The notes under the pieces: model-generated
Told to the model about the DNA's origin: nothing
What the model saw: only the letters and a program-made list of their open reading frames with translations
The model's database searches: none
Program-made: the position numbers and the translations under genes
Origin: Pseudomonadota bacterium
Lineage (GTDB): Bacteria; Desulfobacterota; Desulfobulbia; Desulfobulbales; JAGXFP01
Direction: 5' to 3'
DNA length: 17,137 bases
Assembly: GCA_030673265.1 (NCBI GenBank)
Contig: DAOVJK010000027.1
Span: 1-17,137, forward strand
Shown here: in pieces, positions 9,331-15,486 of the stretch
Numbering within the stretch: the first letter of the stretch is position 1
Layout of the letters: every line of letters begins with the position of its first letter

Positions 9331-9381
9331 ATGGTTAACCCCTGTGTTACTTTTAAGAGAGTGGTGGCAGGCAAAGCCCTC

Positions 9382-9410
9382 AATAAACTGAATAGCGAAA
9401 AGCCTGTCAA
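9382..9410 (-). promoter_or_regulatory. Sigma-70-type promoter of the mtnP-apt-hupE operon
   Basis: Reading the minus strand, a perfect TTGACA (9410-9405) is followed after 17 bp by TTTATT (9387-9382). Transcription would start near 9375, about 45 nt before the mtnP ATG. Confidence 0.6.
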
Positions 9411-9451
9411 GATGAAATCGTCTCCACAATTCACCCTGCTATGTAAATGAT

Positions 9452-9483
9452 CCTGCCAGATCAAGATTCTGGCGGGTTTTTTT
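9452..9483 (+). terminator. Orphan plus-strand terminator
   Basis: The 9-nt arms CCTGCCAGA and TCTGGCGGG, with one G-U pair, enclose a 7-nt loop and are followed by seven T. It looks like a good rho-independent terminator for plus-strand transcription. However, no plus-strand gene lies between 7344 and this point; the genes there are all on the minus strand. Confidence 0.6.
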
Positions 9484-9737
9484 CTGCTTTAAGCGACTAG
9501 CGAATAACTGTTCCAAACATTCGGTGGGCTCCCAGTAGCAGCAAAAAATTGTATTACTCTTCTTAGAGGCAAAGCTAGAGAAATTGCCACACAAGGCGGG
9601 CGTTGTTTGACTGAAATTTTTTGTCTGCGTCGTTTACAATAGGGCAATAGATCATGTTGGTAGCCAGCGGCGGTATCGGGACGAAGCCTGATTTTCGCAA
9701 TCTCGTCCGGCAATTAATTCAATGTTTGTTCTGGAAC
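9484..9737. other. 254-bp intergenic stretch, no supported gene; possibly decayed DNA
   Basis: No open frame here has both a ribosome site and recognisable protein features. A minus-strand frame of 74 codons (9489-9713) looks unconvincing. The two edges share an imperfect inverted match: GTTCCA...AACATT near 9509-9520 and the complement of AATGTTTGTTCTGGAAC near 9722-9738. It could be the remnant of a mobile element, but the match is too degenerate to call. Confidence 0.2.
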
Positions 9738-10010
9738 TTATAGCTGTTTAGACCCAGACGAAACATTGCCGTAACGAAACTTGCTATAAACGATGTCATC
9801 CTGTTCAGCCCTAAGTGATAATGTTTTGATAACAGCGAAAGCCTCTGTAGGTGTGCAGAGCTCGGTTTTATGCGTCACGATCAGCGTGTTATCCACGTCA
9901 AAAGTTACGGTCTTGATGGGTTTGTTGGTCTGGGATGAACTGAGCATATCCTGGTTAATTTTGCTAAAGCAGGCAAGGACCTGGTTGGAGATTTGGATAG
10001 TTGCTCTCAT
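9738..10010 (-). CDS. Small hypothetical protein (90 residues)
   Basis: I do not recognise this gene. The 90-residue frame has coding-like third-position composition (many C or G) and an amphipathic first half. A TFDVDNTLI segment at about residues 36-44 resembles a HAD phosphatase motif I (DxDxT). However, the protein is far too short for a HAD enzyme and the later HAD motifs are absent, so the resemblance is probably fortuitous. The ribosome site before ATG 10010 is weak (GGCAGAG directly upstream). An open frame also exists on the opposite strand (9793-10041), which lowers confidence. It stands alone, between the mtnP promoter region and the rubrerythrin gene. Confidence 0.42.
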   Translation of the reverse strand: MRATIQISNQVLACFSKINQDMLSSSQTNKPIKTVTFDVDNTLIVTHKTELCTPTEAFAVIKTLSLRAEQDDIVYSKFRYGNVSSGSKQL

Positions 10011-10174
10011 CTCTGCCTGGAATTCATCCTGCTCTCTTTAAATTGTCATTTCCGTTATTAACAACAGGAGGGAATTATACATTTTTAATGTTTTTTCAGG
10101 TAATTACAAAATCTAGGTCCCATGTCTTTAGTGGATGTAAACATGAATCAATGTTTGCTTGTTTTGATCAAGTT

Positions 10175-10210
10175 CCGACCTGGCTCTGATTTTATCCGGA
10201 GACAGGTCGG
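10175..10210 (-). terminator. Hairpin downstream of rubrerythrin, possible terminator
   Basis: The 8-bp perfect arms CCGACCTG and CAGGTCGG lie about 27 bp after the rubrerythrin stop on the minus strand. The T-run is poor, so termination is plausible but not strongly indicated. Confidence 0.35.
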
Positions 10211-10236
10211 GTTCAAATATTGAAAAGGGGCTTATT

Positions 10237-10731
10237 TCACTCGCTTTTAAAGAAAGCGTTGCTGTTAGCGCCACAGACCGGACATTTTTCGGGGGCCTCT
10301 TTTTCATGGGTGTGTCCGCAAACGGAACAGACGTAGTAATTGCACTCCGCCATGTTTTCCAGATTGTCGAGAGCCATCTGGTACAATTTCGCATGGGTTT
10401 GTTCTACTTCATTTGCGTAAGTGAATGAACGGGTGGCAGCCTTGTGCCCCTCTTGTTCGGCAAGTTTAATCATGTCGGGATACATGTTCTTGTACTCATG
10501 GGTTTCTCCGGCAAGGGCTTCCTTGAGGTTGTCGAGGGTGGAACCGATGCCCTTCATTGCCCGTAAATGGGCGTGGGCATGAACGGTTTCGGCAGCTGCT
10601 GCGGCCCGGAACAGTCGGGCGGCTTGATGATATCCATCTCTTTCGGCCTGTTTGGCAAAAGCAAGATACTTCCTGTTTGCCTGTGATTCTCCGGCAAAGG
10701 CTTCCTGTAGGTTTTCCTGGGTTGTGATCAT
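10237..10731 (-). CDS. rbr: Rubrerythrin
   Basis: Rubrerythrin is a cytoplasmic non-haem iron peroxidase that reduces hydrogen peroxide in anaerobes. The 164-residue protein has the N-terminal ferritin-like domain with di-iron ligands in AGESQANRKY, AAETVHAHAH, AGETHEYKNMY and EVEQTHAKLY. A C-terminal rubredoxin-like domain has two CxxC knuckles (CSVCG and CPVCG, about residues 134-152). Both domains look intact. The ATG has AGGAG 7 nt upstream. It is divergently arranged with a small zinc-type protein gene across about 230 bp, which holds a plus-strand promoter. It is transcribed alone. Confidence 0.95.
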   Translation of the reverse strand: MITTQENLQEAFAGESQANRKYLAFAKQAERDGYHQAARLFRAAAAAETVHAHAHLRAMKGIGSTLDNLKEALAGETHEYKNMYPDMIKLAEQEGHKAATRSFTYANEVEQTHAKLYQMALDNLENMAECNYYVCSVCGHTHEKEAPEKCPVCGANSNAFFKSE

Positions 10732-10891
10732 GTCTTTCTCCTTGGTTTGAAAGATTATGGCTAAATAGTAATTATTTTCGATAAGTAAACGGCAATACCA
10801 TAATGTATGATCATAGCAAAAACAACCGGGCGGCAGGCGATTAATTTATACCATGCCGTTCTTGTTTATATTAAACGTGTTTGTTACTTCC

Positions 10892-10921
10892 TTGACTGAC
10901 TCTGAGCAGCTGCGATACGAT
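10892..10921 (+). promoter_or_regulatory. Sigma-70-type promoter of the four-CxxC protein gene
   Basis: TTGACT (10892-10897) is followed after 18 bp by TACGAT (10916-10921), with the start codon about 40 bp downstream. The rest of the 230-bp divergent region contains a 10-bp palindrome, TATGATCATA, at 10806-10815 that could serve either gene. Confidence 0.5.
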
Positions 10922-10960
10922 TGTACCAATCGCCAATAATTTCTAATTCAGGAGAAGGTT

Positions 10961-11158
10961 ATGGAAGGGAAAAAGATGGCACCATGTGTTAGATGCGGGG
11001 AGTCTTCGGGTACTCTTAAGGAATGTCTTGCTTGCTATACCTTCTTTTGTGACGGATGTTTCCCCCCGAAAACCATGGAGAAGGATGGTATCTCTGAATT
11101 GATAAACTGTTGCCCAAGCTGTGGGGGCGGCGATGTTGAATATTTAAAAAACAAATAG
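10961..11158 (+). CDS. Small four-CxxC zinc-binding protein
   Basis: The 65-residue protein has four CxxC pairs: Cys9/Cys12, Cys22/Cys25, Cys30/Cys33 and Cys51/Cys54, plus an extra Cys50. This spacing fits a cross-braced double-zinc fold of the B-box or RING-like kind, although I cannot assign a family. ATG 10961 has AGGAG 6 nt upstream, and a credible promoter lies about 40 bp before it. It is divergent from rubrerythrin. A role as a metal-dependent adaptor or redox-sensing protein is possible, but nothing in the sequence proves it. It is followed by almost 300 bp without a clear gene. Confidence 0.82.
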   Translation: MEGKKMAPCVRCGESSGTLKECLACYTFFCDGCFPPKTMEKDGISELINCCPSCGGGDVEYLKNK

Positions 11159-11453
11159 TTGTGTTTTTTTTGGCAGAGATTCTCGGCTATCCCTACTATA
11201 GGAAGTCGTTTTGAGGCAATGCACCGACTAAGTTCTTTGCGTCAGGGCTAGTTAGTAAGAGCAGCCTGGAGAAAGGTTAAGTTCGGATGGTGGTGGACCC
11301 GGCTTTGCGGGAATGGATGACGGAGGGGAGCAAAATCTCTTTTGTTCTGGACAAGAAATTTTATGTTGTAGTGAGATAATTGTTGATCTTAAGTATTTAG
11401 TTGTTTAAGTTGGTAGTTAAATGCTTAGAATGTTTTCATCATTCTTCTTCCTT
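11159..11453. other. 295-bp stretch without a clear gene; one 30-codon frame
   Basis: A T-rich start is followed by mixed sequence. The only coding hint is a short plus-strand frame at 11287-11379 (ATG to TAA, 30 codons, beginning MVVDPALREW) preceded at about 10 nt by AAAGG. It could be a small protein, but the evidence is thin. The stretch ends in a strong terminator, so the upstream four-CxxC gene may carry a long 3' untranslated region. Confidence 0.25.
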
Positions 11454-11511
11454 GGGTTCTGTTATCTGATATTTTCCCTGATTCTTCAGATAACAGAACC
11501 CCTCCTTTTTT
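11454..11511 (+). terminator. Long perfect-stem terminator
   Basis: A perfect 16-bp inverted repeat (GGGTTCTGTTATCTGA / TCAGATAACAGAACCC, 11454-11469 and 11486-11501) with a 16-nt loop is followed by CCTCCTTTTTT. The T-run is only on the plus strand, so it ends plus-strand transcription from the 10961 gene region. Confidence 0.75.
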
Positions 11512-11532
11512 CCCCCTAATACTATTTTTGTC

Positions 11533-11562
11533 TTGCTTTGTTCGACAACATTGACCTACGAT
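11533..11562 (+). promoter_or_regulatory. Promoter of the candidate structured RNA
   Basis: TTGCTT (11533-11538) is followed after 18 bp by TACGAT (11557-11562). This puts a transcription start near 11569, directly before the structured segment. The same TTGCTT -35 element appears upstream of mraZ. Confidence 0.4.
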
Positions 11563-11568
11563 TATTCA

Positions 11569-11747
11569 GGTACCTAGTGATTAAGATCCTGGCCTCGGAC
11601 ATGCTTGGTGTTGCTCAACACCTGATAAAAAAGTTTTCGGGCTATTTCCGCCGGTATATGCGACGATCGGGGCCAGGATTTCTTTGAAGATCGGTGATCA
11701 ATAATATTTGCTGTTATGACCAATAAGGCGCTTTAAGCGCTTTTTTT
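11569..11747 (+). ncRNA. Candidate structured small RNA of about 180 nt
   Basis: No protein frame fits here, but the segment is highly foldable. A 14-bp helix pairs 11584-11597 with 11668-11681 (AGAUCCUGGCCUCG against CGGGGCCAGGAUUU, including two G-U pairs). It encloses a second perfect hairpin, GGTGTTG-CT-CAACACC (11607-11622). The segment ends in an 8-bp terminator hairpin (AAGGCGCT / AGCGCTTT, from 11725) and a T-run to 11747. Its size, flanking promoter and terminator, and long-rod fold recall 6S RNA, but I cannot match a family by sequence. Alternatively it is a leader with an attenuator for the 59-residue gene starting 80 bp downstream. Confidence 0.5.
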
Positions 11748-11826
11748 GTTTCATCTCGGTCGAATCCGGCCAACCAATCATCGAGTAGTGCTGCAGAAAA
11801 ACAAACTTGGCTTAAAAGGACTAAAA

Positions 11827-12006
11827 ATGACTGGAATTGTTAAAGACAAGATTGACCCCGAGCGCATGAAGGCGCTTCGCAGTCTGCCAATTGAAATTAA
11901 GGAGCAGATTACAGGCGAGGAGGCGAGGGCCTTTCTTTATAAAGAAGAACTGCCGGAGTCGTTACAGGTAAAACTTGCAGGGTATCTGGTTGCGGATGAT
12001 GACTAG
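11827..12006 (+). CDS. Hypothetical 59-residue protein
   Basis: I do not recognise this protein. It is small, charged and predicted mostly helical, with no cysteines, membrane segment or signal. ATG 11827 is chosen because AAAGGA lies about 6 nt upstream; the frame is open back to 11746, but that part overlaps the terminator of the candidate RNA. The stop TAG lies within the CTAG target site of the adjacent transposable element. The protein therefore ends at the same residue whether or not the element is present. It is acidic at the C-terminus (VADDD). It could be regulated by the structured RNA upstream if that is a leader. Confidence 0.6.
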   Translation: MTGIVKDKIDPERMKALRSLPIEIKEQITGEEARAFLYKEELPESLQVKLAGYLVADDD

Positions 12007-12350
12007 CCCGCATATTTCATGAGTATTTTTAAAAAGTCATTTTAACTGATTGTCCTTGTGTGTTAAACCTTTGGTTTGCTGTGGAATATCAAGGTCACAG
12101 TTTGTACCAAATGAAATACATGGTTTGTTTTTCAGATAGCGCAGACTTCGAACCTCCTCACCCTGCGGGTCAGCCGATATATCCGGATAGCACCCCTCAG
12201 GGGGGGGGGATTGTACAGAATCTGCTGTATAAGGCTTTCAGCATACTAAAGAATCGGAGTCTCCTGGCCGCTTACCTGCTGAAAACATTATACTTTGCCT
12301 ATCGAGCGTTTCGCAATCGGGCATCTCGACTGGTGAAATATGCGGGCTAG
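12003..12350. mobile_element. Non-autonomous transposable element (MITE) with CTAG target duplication
   Basis: The 17-bp terminal inverted repeats CCCGCATATTTCATGAG (12007-12023) and the complement of CTGGTGAAATATGCGGG (12330-12346) differ at only two positions. They are flanked on both sides by CTAG (12003-12006 and 12347-12350), which fits a 4-bp target duplication. The 340-bp interior has no transposase; a 96-codon frame inside it has no ribosome site or family features. The interior carries a run of about ten G and several short inverted repeats. Its parent element is unknown; an IS of the IS1380 type is one possibility, stated as a guess. Confidence 0.82.
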
Positions 12351-12397
12351 CTTGTCTCTGTCCGGAAAAAGGCCAAGTGTGGCCAGGGTAAATTAGA

Positions 12398-12418
12398 GGG
12401 GGCGGTTGTCCTGCCCCC
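12398..12418 (-). terminator. GC hairpin after the desulforedoxin-like gene
   Basis: GGGGGC and GCCCCC arms around a 9-nt loop lie just beyond the stop of the minus-strand gene, next to a run of ten C. The T-run on the minus strand is weak (CTCTAATTT). Confidence 0.4.
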
Positions 12419-12434
12419 CCCCCTTATTATAGGA

Positions 12435-12761
12435 TCAATCTAAGGTTTCCATTTCTCGACCGCAACAGAGCGGGATGCGTTCTCCGACTTTGACATTCAT
12501 GTACTTATTGCATGTAGAACAATAGTAGGCACTATCGGTAGTGGACTTCTGCTCTGTCCAGGTGGTTTTGCCACCGGGAATCCCTTCTATGTTGAAGCGG
12601 GCCATGTTTTGCTTTACCGGGATATATTCCCCGATTGGCACCAGTTTCTTATTGTCTTTCATGCAATCGACGATGACCTTCCACAGTAATTCCATTTCAG
12701 CGGTTTCCTGGGGGGATTCAGGTGAGAATTCAACGAGGTTCCTGTCTAATTTGATCTTCAT
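12435..12761 (-). CDS. Hypothetical protein with desulforedoxin-like C-terminal metal site
   Basis: This is a 108-residue protein. The last 30 residues carry Cys81, Cys84, Cys99 and Cys100 in the pattern YYCSTC-x14-CCGREME. This matches the C-x2-C and C-C rubredoxin-type iron site of desulforedoxin and of the desulfoferrodoxin N-terminal domain. The first 80 residues contain no motif I recognise, and the desulfoferrodoxin superoxide-reductase domain is absent. The ATG has GGAG 6 nt upstream, and a perfect TATAAT lies inside a palindrome about 50 bp upstream. An electron-transfer or oxidative-stress role is inferred from the metal site; zinc binding is the alternative. Confidence 0.75.
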   Translation of the reverse strand: MKIKLDRNLVEFSPESPQETAEMELLWKVIVDCMKDNKKLVPIGEYIPVKQNMARFNIEGIPGGKTTWTEQKSTTDSAYYCSTCNKYMNVKVGERIPLCCGREMETLD

Positions 12762-12800
12762 GTTTTCTCCGTGAAAAAAGTTTTGTCTATTTTGTTTTGG

Positions 12801-12818
12801 TAATCGTTATCGATTATA
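12801..12818 (-). promoter_or_regulatory. Candidate operator overlapping the -10 of the desulforedoxin-like gene
   Basis: The perfect inverted repeat TAATCG-TTAT-CGATTA (12801-12816) overlaps a perfect minus-strand TATAAT (12818-12813), 50-60 bp before the start codon. A weak -35, TTGTAG (12844-12839), lies 20 bp away. An AT-rich dyad over a -10 upstream of a redox-type gene suggests a repressor site of the Fur/PerR kind, but the match to their consensus is partial. Confidence 0.45.
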
Positions 12819-12934
12819 AGCGAAATGGGAAATTGATTCTACAATATATTGGGAAATTATGTTTAAAGTGATCCGGTGCAAAAGTTCATTATCTTGTGAA
12901 AGCAAAAATTGCTAACTTGGGATTGGAGGGATAA

Positions 12935-13258
12935 ATGCCAAAAGTTGATCAAAACAGATCTGAGGTTGTCGACCAGAAATATCGGCCTTTGAAAAAAATG
13001 CTCAAGAAAACCGTTAAAAATATCACTGACTCTGTGGCGAACAAACAACTTCCTCCTGCCTTGTTGATGGACGATTTTATGGCCCAGGTGAAAGTGATGG
13101 TTTCTTATCCGAGCTTTGGTGACGAGTATTACTCGACATTCATGGCTGCATGCGATGCACTTTATAAGGCATGCAGGAAAAAGGATCTGTCGCTCTTTGT
13201 TGAGTGTTTCGCCGTCGTTGTTTCCCTTAAAAAAGAGTGCCACCACCGCTACAGGTAG
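12935..13258 (+). CDS. XXXCH-domain-like small protein
   Basis: The 107-residue soluble protein ends in SLKKECHHRYR (Cys102-His103). This resembles the C-terminal LKKxCHxRY signature of the XXXCH family of small helical proteins common in Desulfobacterota, some members of which belong to the so-called GAK system. The first 35 residues are basic and lysine-rich. The assignment is from memory of the signature, and no other GAK genes are in view. ATG 12935 has GGAGG 6 nt upstream. It is divergent from the desulforedoxin-like gene and separated from mraZ by 466 bp. The function is unknown; a lone CH pair could bind metal, but there is no CxxCH haem motif. Confidence 0.65.
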   Translation: MPKVDQNRSEVVDQKYRPLKKMLKKTVKNITDSVANKQLPPALLMDDFMAQVKVMVSYPSFGDEYYSTFMAACDALYKACRKKDLSLFVECFAVVVSLKKECHHRYR

Positions 13259-13475
13259 GATTGTGTTTCTCTTTTCCCCAGTCTCTGTCAAATCCAGATT
13301 GTTCTAGGAGAATATTCTGGGTGGGAATTTCAACCACCAGCCGAGCCGTTACCGAGATTCTCCGCACCACTTGTTTCTTTTGTTTCCTGATGTTCTGACG
13401 AAACCACCTCTTTTGGATGGGTTTTCTCCTCTATTACAGTGTTTTCTTAATATCTAATACAGCTATTTGGATTGC

Positions 13476-13542
13476 AGGGCTTTGGGCTTTCATTCCTCAT
13501 TCGCCAGTTATTGGCTGTTGTGTCGATCCTCAAAGCTTTTTT
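13476..13542 (+). other. Stem-loop with T-run in the 466-bp gap before mraZ
   Basis: The gap 13259-13724 has no supported protein gene. Within it, GCTTTG (13479-13484) pairs with CAAAGC (13531-13536), followed by six T. The loop contains a smaller hairpin, GCCA-GTTAT-TGGC (13503-13515). This may be a terminator or the end of a small RNA. Confidence 0.3.
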
Positions 13543-13635
13543 ATGGATACGCGATCAGCACTACTGTAACCATCCTCCTCGTACTTATCTCCCTGTTTTA
13601 TAGATAAAAATTATTTCACACAAGTGTTTTTTTTG

Positions 13636-13688
13636 TTGCTTTTAAATAATTGTGTGGATTATAGTGGTCGGAAAGGGGTTCTTCGTGG
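13636..13688 (+). promoter_or_regulatory. mraZ promoter overlapped by phased GTGG repeats (candidate MraZ operator)
   Basis: TTGCTT (13636-13641), an 18-bp spacer and TATAGT (13660-13665) form a plausible promoter. Over and after the -10, G-rich tetrads occur at helical spacing: GTGG 13654, GTGG 13664, GGGG 13675 and GTGG 13685, i.e. steps of 10, 11 and 10 bp. MraZ proteins are known to bind short direct repeats with about 10-bp period upstream of their own gene. The placement fits repression of this operon. Confidence 0.5.
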
Positions 13689-13724
13689 ATGGATTGCCCT
13701 TAATTCTTTGCTGGAGGTTAACAA

Positions 13725-14192
13725 ATGGAGTCCTGTGTTTTCATCGGCACTCATAGCAGTGTGCTTGACGAGAAATCCAGGATGGTATTGCCGGCCGGTT
13801 TCCGCAAAGACAATCAGCCTGAAGTGCTTAGTGGAGATTTCTATATTACTCCCCACCGTGAAGGTTTCATGGTTGTTCGACCTGCAATTATCTGGGAGAA
13901 TTACCAGAGTTTGATTCTCGATGATGATGAGCTTGACGGTGTCCAAAAAAGAAAATTCATTCGTTTGCTCTGTAATAATTCAGTGAAAATAAAATTGGAT
14001 AATCAACATCGAATTGTCCTCAATCAGGGCTTGCGTCATAAATTGGAATTCACTGATGATGGACCTCGTCAAAAGATGGTTGTTGTGGGTTGTGGCGATT
14101 TTCTGGAGATTTGGCCTGAAGCTATTTACCGTGGTGAAGATGACTCAACCATGGAGCTTTCCAACTTTATTGATACTTTTGATGGTCGTTGA
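13725..14192 (+). CDS. mraZ: Divergent MraZ-family transcriptional regulator
   Basis: MraZ proteins are ring-forming DNA-binding repressors with two AbrB-like (SpoVT-AbrB) half-domains, normally at the head of the dcw cluster. This 155-residue copy has both: VLDEKSRMVLPAGFRK near residue 13 and KLDNQHRIVLNQGLR near residue 90. Each retains the family D-x(2-3)-[KSH]-R-[IMV] core. VVVGCGDFLEIWPEAIY near 120 matches the usual VGxGxxxEIW end. It is clearly diverged elsewhere. GGAGG lies 7 nt before the ATG. The next gene is not mraW (rsmH), as in a normal cluster, but ftsA, 22 bp downstream. It probably controls this operon through the repeats upstream. Confidence 0.85.
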   Translation: MESCVFIGTHSSVLDEKSRMVLPAGFRKDNQPEVLSGDFYITPHREGFMVVRPAIIWENYQSLILDDDELDGVQKRKFIRLLCNNSVKIKLDNQHRIVLNQGLRHKLEFTDDGPRQKMVVVGCGDFLEIWPEAIYRGEDDSTMELSNFIDTFDGR

Positions 14193-14214
14193 AGACTTAT
14201 GAGAGGGCAGATAA

Positions 14215-15462
14215 ATGCTTAGCAGACATACCCTTGTAACCTCGCTTGATATTGGTGCAAGCTCAACAAAGGCTGTAATAGCCGAAGTGGATAGCCAGGG
14301 TTATGTAGAACTTCTTGGTCATGGTCAAACACCCACTTATGGGTTTAAAGATGATGTAGTCAATGATATCCGGGAGCTTGGTGAAACTATTGGTGCCTGT
14401 GTTGATATGGCTGAAGCGATGGCTTCACAGCGGGCCGGCTCTTTGGTGGTTGCCATTGGTGGAGAGCATGTCCGAATTGTCCAAAGTCATGGCGGGATCC
14501 CCTTGCACAGAGGTGGAAGTAGAAACAGCAGTAAATATATAAGTAGGCAGGACATAAAAAATGCCATTGATAATGCTGCAGCTGTGCCAGTATCTGTGGC
14601 GTTGCAGATCCTCCATGTTTTGCCTATGAGGTATTATGTTGATGGGGAAAAAGTTAGAAACCCCGAAGGGTTGAGTGGAGCTCGGCTTGATGTGGATGTG
14701 ATGATCGTTGCCGCCAGACAATCTGTGCTTAATTCAATAGTAAAAGCGGCAGAATATGCCGATTGTCGCATTAGCAAGTTCTGTTACCGTCCCCTGGCCA
14801 CAGGCAAAGCAATTATGAGTGAGCGGGAAATGGATCAAGGGACTTGTCTGGTTGATATTGGTGGCCGTCATACGGATGTGGCTATTTTCAAGGAAGGGAA
14901 GATGGTTTTTACGTCAACTCTGGCCTTGGGTGGTGAAAATATAACATTAGATTCAAGCAGTCACCTGGAGGTGGCGAGAGCAGAAGCTGAAAAGATAAAA
15001 TTGAGCCATGGCCACTGCACTTCATCGCTGGCGGAGGATGTCGAGTTTCAGGTGACTGGCGTTAGTGATGGCGCGTTGTGGCGGTCGATTAAAAAGTCTG
15101 AGTTTGGTTATAACGTTATTCAGCCACGAGTTGAAGAGATTCTCGAAGAATCATTGAAGGCAATATGCAGCTCAGGTGAACAGGAGTCGTTGCCTGGTGG
15201 AGCCATCCTGACCGGTGGTACCAGCCAGTTGCCCGGGGTTAACGGGTTGGCATCGACAATGTATCCGTTTCCAGTGAACAGCGGGATTAACTCCGGGTTT
15301 GAAAATATGGATGAGGTTTCAACCTGTCCTGATCATGCCACGGCTTTAGGCTTGGTATTGTTTGATGTGGACCAGCGTATAAGTCGTCGTGAGGATGTTA
15401 TGGATAATCCTCTGACCAGGTTGTGTGGCAAATTTCTGCGTAAGATTCATGCCGTTATATGA
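14215..15462 (+). CDS. ftsA: Divergent FtsA-like actin-family cell-division protein
   Basis: FtsA is the actin-like ATPase that anchors FtsZ to the inner membrane. The 415-residue protein has the phosphate-1 motif LDIGASSTKAVIAEV (10-24), an FtsA-type 1C domain region (about 80-165, with VVAIGGEHVRIVQSHGGIPL), phosphate-2 at 213-221 and the adenosine motif LTGGTSQLPG (332-341). Phosphate-2 reads VDIGGRHTD instead of the usual VDIGGGTTD, placing Arg218 and His219 beside the nucleotide. The last 18 residues (NPLTRLCGKFLRKIHAVI) form a basic amphipathic helix like the FtsA membrane-targeting sequence. AGGG lies 7-8 nt before the ATG. It is co-operonic with mraZ and ftsZ. Sequence divergence suggests a paralogue rather than the main FtsA. 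Confidence 0.88.
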   Translation: MLSRHTLVTSLDIGASSTKAVIAEVDSQGYVELLGHGQTPTYGFKDDVVNDIRELGETIGACVDMAEAMASQRAGSLVVAIGGEHVRIVQSHGGIPLHRGGSRNSSKYISRQDIKNAIDNAAAVPVSVALQILHVLPMRYYVDGEKVRNPEGLSGARLDVDVMIVAARQSVLNSIVKAAEYADCRISKFCYRPLATGKAIMSEREMDQGTCLVDIGGRHTDVAIFKEGKMVFTSTLALGGENITLDSSSHLEVARAEAEKIKLSHGHCTSSLAEDVEFQVTGVSDGALWRSIKKSEFGYNVIQPRVEEILEESLKAICSSGEQESLPGGAILTGGTSQLPGVNGLASTMYPFPVNSGINSGFENMDEVSTCPDHATALGLVLFDVDQRISRREDVMDNPLTRLCGKFLRKIHAVI

Positions 15463-15486
15463 TGAATGGAAGATGAGAGGGTTATT

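Noticed and set aside
9489..9713. 74-codon minus-strand open frame
   Set aside because: No ribosome site, arginine- and proline-rich composition and no family resemblance; more likely non-coding or decayed DNA.
12140..12200. Possible tRNA T-arm (GGTTCGAA on the minus strand)
   Set aside because: The flanking bases do not pair as a T-stem and no acceptor or anticodon arm can be built; it lies inside the transposable element.
12060..12350. 96-codon plus-strand open frame
   Set aside because: It lies inside the inverted-repeat element, has no ribosome site, and its stop is in the flanking CTAG; no transposase motif is present.
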